DNA of 64,000 nucleotides, from positions 29,992,981-30,056,980 of the forward strand of contig NC_037670.1 in NCBI RefSeq assembly GCF_003255815.1, read 5' to 3'. Within the stretch, counting starts at the first letter, position 1. Each line of letters begins with the position of its first letter. The DNA comes from Theropithecus gelada. Its lineage: Eukaryota > Chordata > Mammalia > Primates > Cercopithecidae. Shown here in pieces: positions 56,651 through 64,000 of the stretch. The notes under the pieces are model-generated. The model worked only from the letters and a program-made list of their open reading frames with translations, was not told the origin of the DNA and did no database searches. A program made the position numbers and the translations under genes.

Positions 56651-59011
56651 TTCATTCTGGATGAATTTTCTGTTACACCTTACAGGCCTACTAAGTAGAA
56701 TTAAAGTCAGAACACCTATTCCTCATTTTAAGTAGAATAAAACATATAAACATGTATATGTATCACATGCAGATCATTTAGGCCTTAAACTGCATATTAT
56801 TTCCAAACCCATTAGACTAATTACTCTGCTTTTAAGAACTCTTAAACTCAGGCTTTTTTCCTATGAAATCTATCAGGCTATAGGTTTCAGGAATGGGTTT
56901 GAACATCACACTAGGAATTTGATGTAGGGTACATAAAACCAATAGTTTTTCTATCTCAAGCAGAACATTTTTATTCCTGATATAGCTTAAGGACATTATT
57001 TCTTATGAAAGGAATTCTCAAAAGATAAATCCAGAACCATTTTAATAAAGCTGGTTTTGCTTTTTAGTTTTTTCTTTTGGAGCAGTCCTCTGAATTAACT
57101 CCAAAATAGGTGACAAATGTTTTTGAGAAGGAAAACTATTGAAACAACATAGTCAAGAGTGACTAGTACTACTGTAGCCAATGATGTTGATGTCTCACCA
57201 TGTCCCTGTTCTTGCCACTGGTGTCCTCTTGCAAGTACTTGCTCCTCTGCCTGAGGGCTTTTCTTTGGCCTGTGCAACAGGCTGGAGTGTCCTGGAGATA
57301 CTTCTTGGAACAGATCTCAGCCAAGGGAGGAAAGGAATTGGAGGTTAAATGCCCCAGTGAGTCAGTTGGGGTCCTCTTGGGAGCAGACACTGAGATGGCA
57401 TTAAATGTACAAGAAGTTTACTGGGGGGGAATGTGTATAAGAGAAAACAGGGGAGCCTGGAGGAGGCTGGGAAAGCTGTCAGGCAGGCAGGTTTCACCTG
57501 TGTGAAGGAAGGAGGGAGGGATGAAAGTCTTAGACATTGGTGCAGTTCTAAAGTTTCAGCAGGGCCAACTGGCAGCCCTGACAGGTACAACCAGGGTCCC
57601 CTTGCTAATATGAGATCTGAGAGAATTTCATGATCACTAAACCCAATTTGCTAATCTCTCAGGTAGGAAAGCAGATATGGTCCACATTGCCTACAAGAGG
57701 TCTTCAGTTGAGTAGAGCCATCGTTGCCTGCAGTGGTAACATTACCAGCATCCAGAATTGGCCAAAAATGGAAAGTGCTAATAATTGTCCTTGAAATCAT
57801 GAAACCCTTACAAAAATGGTCAAATGTTACAGAGCTGCAATATAAAATAGGAAGCTGTAAGTTGCTACATTGTAGTGGTTGTTTATGGTTACAAGAGCTC
57901 TTCTCATCTCTAACATGGCAATACCTGTGTAATAAAGGGAGTCTTGCCATTCACTGATTATGACAAAACATTTGATTTGTTGTTTCAAGTAAATGAAAAT
58001 GAGAAAAACACTGGCACTACATGTAGGAAGAAAAATTAAATATATCTGAATGTTTGGGAGGTCTTGTACTTTCATAAATGTTTTGAAGACTGCCCTCCAG
58101 AACTGAAACTGTCCATGGATATGGGGTTCACAGCTGCTAAGGGCTGCTTCATACTGCCCAAACACAGGCTGAATATTGTTATATGGGATTGGTATCGAAG
58201 TGCAATGTAGACGGGCCCCTGGCCTGCTTCTGGACTCTAGCCCCCGGTAATTTGTACTGGGTTCCTGTGAGTCCTAACTCCAGAGGCTTAAAGGATACAA
58301 TCATTCAGTACAATGAGAATCCCTAGCAGATGACTTCTTAGGATCTTGTTAAATATCTTTAGGAAAATATATGAGAAAAGTTTTGACAAAACACTGCAGA
58401 AACCATTCTAAGCTACTTTGCAAAAACATTTTGATCATGAAAGCTTACCTTTTACGCGTAACCTTAGTGAAATTGCTGTTGCTTTGGGACCCAGAGTCAA
58501 CTTGAACAACTTGAACACAACTCTAACCTTGAAGGTTGAGCCCTGTTTTTGGCTCCTGTTTTTGGCACTTTGATTTCCACAAGAATCCTTGTGTGTCATT
58601 AAAATAAACCCCCTTCACTTGATCTCTCTTCAGTTGGTCTCTTGTTCCAAATGAAAACACTTCATTTTTATCTTTCACAAGTTTCCTGTTTGCTCTAGTG
58701 GCAATTTCCTGTCTATGGTACCTGCAAGTTATTTTTCAGTTTTTTTTTTTTCCCCCACAGTGATTCTGCTCTCGAGCTTACTAGTTTTTTATTCATAGGA
58801 TTTCCATTTTTCTAATTTAAAATCTCATCCTTCACTGGTTACATTGAATTTCTTTAAAGAAAAAGCTAATGCTCTTTGTAACCTACTGTTGTGTTGTCTT
58901 TCGAGACCACTGTTTTCTCTTGAAGAATGAGCCATTTCTTTCTCAGTCATTGGTGGGGAGCATGGCCAGGTACAACTAGGGTCTGCAGATCCTGCTATAC
59001 TATACTATATT
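56651..59011. other. Intergenic stretch between PAXBP1 and SYNJ1
   Basis: No exon is recognised. The part around 58200-58680 has an LTR-like feel (TTAAAATAAACCCCCTTCAC near 58600) but could not be named. Confidence 0.4.
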
Positions 59012-59063
59012 AGGACCAGGATCTGCAGAGCACTATACTAATTGCTCTGCAGATCCTGATCCT
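59012..59063. repeat. Near-perfect hairpin (21-bp arms, 10-nt loop)
   Basis: Arms 59012-59032 and 59043-59063 are inverse complements with one mismatch; the core GGATCTGCAGAGCA pairs with TGCTCTGCAGATCC. The right-arm word TCTGCAGATCCTG also occurs at 58982. Confidence 0.9.
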
Positions 59064-59584
59064 GATATAAAAGTTAGCCTATGTAACCTGAGAAGAAGCT
59101 GTTAAAGGTTATTGAATCAGATTGTGACTATTTCCCTGATTTTCCATGTTGTCTAGCATTTTTGACAAAAAAAAAAAGCCAGACAAAAGAGAAAAGCAGG
59201 TACTACTACTAATTCACATAGTAATCACCTGTCAAAATTTATAGCCATGCACTTGATATAGTTTTTTAATGTGATTATTTGGGATTATCATTAATCATCT
59301 GTAAATACGTAAATTCTTGTATAGTCTGCCTGGGACATACTATTAGGTTGGGCCATATGTTGCCACTATGTGAGGTTTTTTTTTTTTTAACCTATGGAAA
59401 TAACAATTCCATGTTTCCACATAATGAATTGCATATTTCAACGAGAGTTACCCATAGGAGAAATAACTTGCTCACAAATCAACATTGAAAATTTAGGGTG
59501 TTTGTCTTTACTTTGTTCTGTTGGATGTGATATCTGAAACACCTACCTGGGGCTGTCTCTCTCCTGATGGAAAGTCACATCAGC
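59064..59584. other. Intergenic stretch, nothing recognised
   Basis: No repeat or exon is recognised. Confidence 0.4.
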
Positions 59585-59985
59585 CTTGTGTTGATTTCTT
59601 GTAGCTGGTGTTACAAATTACCACAAACTGGGTGGTTTAAAACAACAAAAATGTATTTTCTCACAGTTCTGGAGGCCAGAATCAACAGGGCCATGCTCCT
59701 TCCGAAGGCTCTAGGCTCAAATCCTTCCTTGCCTCTTCCAACTTCTGACGGCTGCTGACATAGCTTGGCTATTGCCAAGCTCCAATCTCTGCTGCTGTCT
59801 TCACATTACTTACTTTCTTTCTCTTTCTCTCTCTCTCTCTCTCTCGTGTGTGCATGTTTAATTTTCCTCTGCCTCCCTGTTATAAGGACACTTGTGATTG
59901 CATCTAGGGCCCTAGAGCCCACCTGGATAATCCAAAATAATCTCAAGACCCTTAATCAAATCTGCAAATTAACCTAAATTAACAT
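59585..59985 (-). mobile_element. MaLR MLT1-like LTR
   Basis: TTACAAATTACCACAAACTGG, CTCACAGTTCTGGAGGCCAG and CCACCTGGATAATCC are typical words. It contains a (TC)n run at 59818-59845. Confidence 0.7.
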
Positions 59986-61480
59986 TCACAGACAAGGACA
60001 TCTTTTTGAAGCAGCATTTTTTAGCCTCCCACAGGCTCTTCATTGCTCAGTTTCAAGGGTTGAGTTGGTGTCAGCCTGTCTCTGTAGGCCCTTAGGATCT
60101 CACTAAGAAATCTGTGTATGCCACTTAACCTATATTTTAAGTCACCCTACCCCAAAGACATTTCAAGGTCAGTGAAAATTTTTCCAGCTATTGTCAAATG
60201 CTGTAACAAAAGTAGAAGTATAAATAGGAAAGAGGGACGAGAAAAAGAAGATAGAACCAGTCAAGCCACTAGTCAAATTGCCTTTATGTTTTTCAAACTC
60301 TGGGCATGTCTTTTCATGACTAAAATGAGATGTGGAAAAGCTGTGGCTGTCTAACAATCTAGGAATAAGAGTCTTGCTACCCCCCAGTTTAATTTGAAGA
60401 AAGAAGCAGGAATTCCAACCCACAACCCAGAAATTTTGACCTAAATCTCCTTAGTTCCAAATAAAAAGGAACCAGGAATATGCAGAACACCTGTTCCTAA
60501 AAGAGCTTAGTACCCATGCTTCACACTGTAAGAGAGGATGCGTTTCTAGTGTAGCCTTACAGACACACAGGCATGGTGGAAAGATTTTGGGCTTTGGAGT
60601 AAGTTAGTTTGGTTCCAGTTCCCAACTCCTCTTGAAACTGAGTGATTTCAGTTGTCATAAAAGGTACCTCTCAAGCAACGCATTTGATATCGACAGTTTT
60701 TTTTCTGAGACAGTACTGAGATAGAAGCCCCCTCTAGTTCTTACAACGAAATCCAAGAATCTTTGTATTTCTCCTTCATGACTTGAAGTGGCTTCTTTTC
60801 TAATAAATTTAGTTCCGTGTCCTGAAACCAGGGTGGGTGCAGCTTCTCTAAAATGGATGAAAAAATCAAGTCACATGACAGGGCCTGAAGAGGGAAATGA
60901 TTTTTGCCACATAACCAAATTTAAATTCTGCTTTGGCTGTTAAAAACCAGAAGGAGAAGAGGTAAACAAAGAGCAAAGGCAAGTGGAGACAGTTTGAGTG
61001 CTGGGTTCTTCAGGTTTTCAATTCCTTTCTGCCCTGTTGGCTTTGACTTCATTCTCATACTTATTAGGTCTATTCAATGGAAGCAGAAATAAATCTATGG
61101 GACACGCTGATATTAGCCAGGAAGCACGATTTGTTGAAAAATGAGGATGCGATAAAAGGGTCAGGTGCCTTTAGTCACTAAATTCCACAGTTGGCAAAAG
61201 CTATTCATCCATCAGTGACAACCACAGCTGTAGTGGTCTCCCTACAGCCATGTTTTGTTGGACTCAGCCTTGAGATCCTGGTTTGTGACTTCCCACTCTC
61301 CATCGTATACACCTGAACACTCTTCGATAGCACCCTGTGAGCTCCAGAACACACAAGAAAAGGCACCGAACAGAACTGTCCCAGAGCAGGCATTAGTTTT
61401 TCTTCTGCTACCTAACCCGACACTCAGACTAGGAACTCGGTGCCATTTGCTGGGCTGTCGACACCATGGACAGCTCTTCA
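59986..61480. other. Intergenic stretch upstream of SYNJ1
   Basis: A MIR-like piece lies at about 60570-60740 (TTGGGCTTTGGAGTAAG and following). Nothing else is recognised. Confidence 0.45.
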
Positions 61481-61819
61481 GGCGCCACCTAGTTGGCTAG
61501 GCGAGCCGACCATACCGAGCCCTCCCTCCTCTCCCGTCAGGCCCGTGGGGGCGGCAGGGGGTGGTCCTGACGCCCAGCTTGGGGAGCAGCAATACGCAGC
61601 CCCCCAAGCTTTTCTCCTGAGTCCCTCCCCGGCGCTCACGCTCTGAAGAGCCCACGCAAAGGGACCAAGGAGGCCGGATCTTCCCTCTCCTTGCACCCCC
61701 GGCGGTGGGATCGCAGCTCGGCCTGGGGGTGGCCGCAGGAGGCGAAGGTCGCTGGAGACTGAGGCTCTGGCCGCCCGCTGGTGCCCGGCCTGGCCAGTAG
61801 GCGCAGAGTGGGCGTGATC

Positions 61820-61925
61820 TCTCTCCTGACGCCCCGCCCCTTCCCTCGTGAGGGGCGGATCTTCCGCCCGCTGCCGCGGCGCAATGCGGAAGAGATGGGC
61901 CTGCTGGAGCGGAAGTGACGCTTCT
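61820..61925 (+). promoter_or_regulatory. SYNJ1: SYNJ1 promoter core
   Basis: TATA-less. GC boxes CCCCGCCCC (61832-61840) and GGGGCGG (61852-61858), an ETS word GCGGAAGAG (61886-61894), and the ETS/CRE-like GGAAGTGACG at 61911-61920. The transcription start is not fixed by sequence. Confidence 0.7.
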
Positions 61926-61978
61926 GGAGGCAGTGGCGGCGGCTGCGGGAGAAGGAGGAGGAGGAGCCGGAGGAAGGG
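61884..61978 (+). CDS. SYNJ1: SYNJ1 exon 1, in-frame upstream coding part
   Basis: An ATG at 61884 opens 31 codons plus 2 nt up to a donor GTGAGC at 61979. Spliced to the exon at 63005 it stays open and in frame with the usual start, adding 39 residues (MRKRWACWSGSDASGG..., then an Arg-rich run). From memory the two human SYNJ1 lengths, 1612 and 1573 aa, differ by exactly 39, which supports this start in at least some transcripts. If transcription begins after 61884, the exon is wholly 5' UTR. Confidence 0.65.
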
Positions 61979-63004
61979 GTGAGCAAGCCGGCGGGGGGCG
62001 GGGAGCGGCCGCGGCCAGACCCACCGGCAGCCGGGCGGGCGGACGCCTCCAAGACCAGCCTCTGCCTCCGCAGCCTCAGCGGGAGCGGTGAGGGGCGATC
62101 GCGAGCAGCCGGGGTGCGGGAGAGCGGGCGCGGTTGTGAGGAGACCACGGGTTGTGCAGGGCGCCGCGTCAGGCTGGGGGCTGGTGACAGCGGCTGTCAG
62201 CCTGTCCGCGGGCACGAACCGAATCCGCCTGGGCGCCGGGTCATCTCTTCTGGCGCATAAATGGAGGGTTTGGGCTTCTCGGCTCATCAGTCTCTCTGAG
62301 AAGGAGCCGTTTTCCTGGGCAGTCGACTTCCCGGGACCCCGAGGAGCCCCAGTCGGGTCGGTGCCCCGAGTCATGACTCTTCCCGGGTGGCCATTCGTAT
62401 TTTTCGGCCCCGCCTGCCGTCCCCCGAGCCGACGGTAGCCCGGGGCAGGGGAGGCGGTGGTAACCTGTGCCGTTTCCCTTGCCCTTCGTCGCCACCCCCA
62501 GGAGAGCCTGTCGCGTAGAATAATCCTTTTCCTCCTCCTGCCCCCTAAGGAGCTTTGAACCAGCCTTGTCACCCTTCCCTCCCACCTCTGCTCCTTTCCC
62601 CTCGAAGGAACTGCTTGAAGTTTCCAAATCGGTTCCCTTTCAACGTAGTGACAGATCTTGAAGCAGGAAGCTGATAAACAACTCCGAACGAAATACGCTC
62701 AAAATTTTTCCTTTCAGTAAGCATAAATTAAACGGGAAACTCAACCAAACCGTTGATGGACTTACAGTGCTAAAACCTTGTCTTGCCTTGGTATGAGAAT
62801 TGGTAGCTTTTCCTCTTGCTTTTTGGTAAAATTAAGTGACGACTTATCTTTTGGAACAAGCCATTTTCTCCCTGAGCTGTCTGTTTTTTCCCCACCCCAA
62901 CCCCCCATCAAAACCTGGCAGGGAGGGACTTTTGGATGCTTTGCAGTCCTTGCTGCAGAAGGAAACATCAGCTTCATTTGCTTTGCTTTGCTTGGTTTCC
63001 ACAG

Positions 63005-63150
63005 GGCTGCCTCCGAAGAAAGGAGAATGGCGTTCAGTAAAGGATTCCGGATCTATCACAAATTGGATCCCCCACCTTTCAGCCTCATAGTGGAAACTAG
63101 GCATAAGGAAGAATGTCTCATGTTCGAGTCTGGGGCCGTCGCTGTGCTCT
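63005..63150 (+). CDS. SYNJ1: SYNJ1 (synaptojanin 1), exon 2 with usual start
   Basis: Synaptojanin 1 is a phosphoinositide phosphatase with an N-terminal SAC1 domain, a central 5-phosphatase domain and a Pro-rich tail. It dephosphorylates PI(4,5)P2 during clathrin uncoating and synaptic vesicle recycling. This exon begins after GGTTTCCACAG (63004). The usual ATG is 63027-63029, and 41 codons plus 1 nt follow to the donor GTAAGT at 63151. The protein starts MAFSKGFRIYHKLDPPPFSL, identical to my memory of the human N-terminus and leading into the SAC1 domain. Only the first about 2-3% of the protein is in the window; the remaining exons lie beyond the right edge. Same strand as PAXBP1. Confidence 0.96.
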
Positions 63151-63513
63151 GTAAGTCATCTGTTAGAGCCCAATTTATCATGGTCTCTGCTTTGATTTGA
63201 AATAATTCAGATGCAACCATTTTTAGAAAAGAGCCCGACAACCCTTTCACTGGATTTCCTCTAGCAGATTATGCTTGTATTTCCTTCTAATCAAACTTAT
63301 TTTCCTGTAAACTTTTTGTTAACAGGTTTTTGTTGAGGGGGGGTGCAGGACGATGCCAGTTTTGGTGCAGGATTTTGCTTTCTTGGGTTCTGCTGCTGCT
63401 TCTAAAAGTAAATTTTTTTTCCAAAGAAATATTGTTGCAGTTTGTATCATATATCACATAAACCCATACGATGTCTTGCTTGACATATTTACTGGTAGGT
63501 CAGTTATAGTAGT
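63151..63513. other. SYNJ1 intron 2, first part, nothing recognised
   Basis: T-rich intron sequence without a named repeat. Confidence 0.5.
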
Positions 63514-63527
63514 AGGTATTAGCTAAT

Positions 63528-63530
<3 letters not shown>

Positions 63531-63572
<42 letters not shown>

Positions 63573-63854
63573 AGATGGAGTCTCGCTCTGTCGCCCAGGC
63601 TGGAGTGCTGTGGCCGGGTCTCAGCTCACTGCACGCTCCGCCTCCCGGGTTCCCGCCATTCTCCTGCCTCAGCCTCCCGAGTAGCTGGGACTACAGGCGC
63701 CCGCCACCTCGCCCGGCTAGTTTTTTGTATTTTTTTAGTAGAGACGGGGTTTCACCGTGTTAGCCAGGATGGTCTCGATCTCCTGACCTCGTGATCCGCC
63801 CGTCTCGGCCTCCCAAAGTGCTGGGATTACAGGCTTGAGCCACCGCGCCCGGCC
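63531..63854 (-). mobile_element. SYNJ1: Young AluY (Old World monkey type) in SYNJ1 intron 2
   Basis: Reverse-complement, apparently complete AluY with an uninterrupted T run of about 43 (63529-63571). Perfect 17-bp duplication AGGTATTAGCTAATGTT at 63514-63530 and 63855-63871. Confidence 0.97.
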
Positions 63855-64000
63855 AGGTATTAGCTAATGTTATCCAATATTGTTGGAGTATTTATGTTAT
63901 GGCCGTTATGTTTTCATTAAGGGAATTGTAAACAACCTCTAGATTTTCATGTGAGATACATGATTGATTTTATATTATTTTAAAAAGTATTTTGATAGTC

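Larger units (their letters stand above)
61480..62500. other. CpG island over SYNJ1 promoter, exon 1 and early intron 1
   Basis: CG-dense throughout; borders judged by eye. Long open frames on the minus strand here are a by-product of base composition. Confidence 0.85.

Noticed and set aside
59012..59063. MicroRNA gene
   Set aside because: A 21-bp stem with 10-nt loop is shorter than typical precursors and no conserved seed is recognised.
61478..62572. Long open frame (364 codons) on the minus strand over the SYNJ1 promoter
   Set aside because: GC-rich island sequence lacks stops in several frames; low-complexity Pro/Arg/Ala composition, no domain, and it overlaps SYNJ1 promoter and exon 1.
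1..64000. A new defence, mobile or metabolic gene system
   Set aside because: All supported coding exons belong to three known primate genes; the rest is repeats or unrecognised non-coding DNA.

Overview
The window is nuclear DNA from a primate, most likely an Old World monkey. It is dense in Alu, L1, MIR and MaLR repeats. The youngest Alu copies (24881, 47619, 63531) share bases typical of cercopithecid AluY subfamilies: a GGCTCAAGCCT start, GGCGTAAACCCGGGAGG and GAGATCCGGCCACTGC. The genus cannot be fixed by eye.

Three protein-coding genes lie in the same orientation (+), in the order EPCIP/C21orf62 - PAXBP1 - SYNJ1. This matches human 21q22.11 read in the reverse of the human reference direction. 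(1) 1-17250: the single coding exon of EPCIP (5397-6056, 219 aa, secreted-type protein) in repeat-rich DNA. That DNA includes an oddly cut endogenous retrovirus relic (7992-9025), nested L1 pieces, LTRs and many Alus. (2) 17260-56200: a small minisatellite, a CpG-island promoter, and the complete 18-exon PAXBP1 gene. All 18 coding exons join in frame to 2,754 nt (917 codons plus stop), with GT-AG introns throughout. (3) 56200-61480: intergenic DNA with old LTRs and a near-perfect hairpin. (4) 61480-64000: the CpG-island promoter and first two exons of SYNJ1. An upstream ATG in exon 1 is in frame with the usual start and would add 39 residues.

The genes are not an operon and need not act together. 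PAXBP1 is a nuclear PAX3/PAX7 adaptor of the GCFC family. SYNJ1 is a phosphoinositide phosphatase of synaptic vesicle recycling. EPCIP is a poorly characterised glycoprotein. The PAXBP1 promoter carries a perfect CTCTCGCGAGAG palindrome and NRF1-type sites, as bidirectional TATA-less promoters often do; the human locus has a divergent lncRNA (PAXBP1-AS1) here, whose exons I could not confirm.

I found no undescribed gene system. The most interesting unexplained structures are the ERV relic that runs R-U5 to U3 and stops at the U3/R border, a 65-bp inverted repeat at 2.7/3.1 kb, the 21-bp hairpin at 59.0 kb, the 38-bp minisatellite beside the PAXBP1 promoter, and the SYNJ1 N-terminal extension. 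Repeat family names come from memory of consensus sequences and should be read as approximate.
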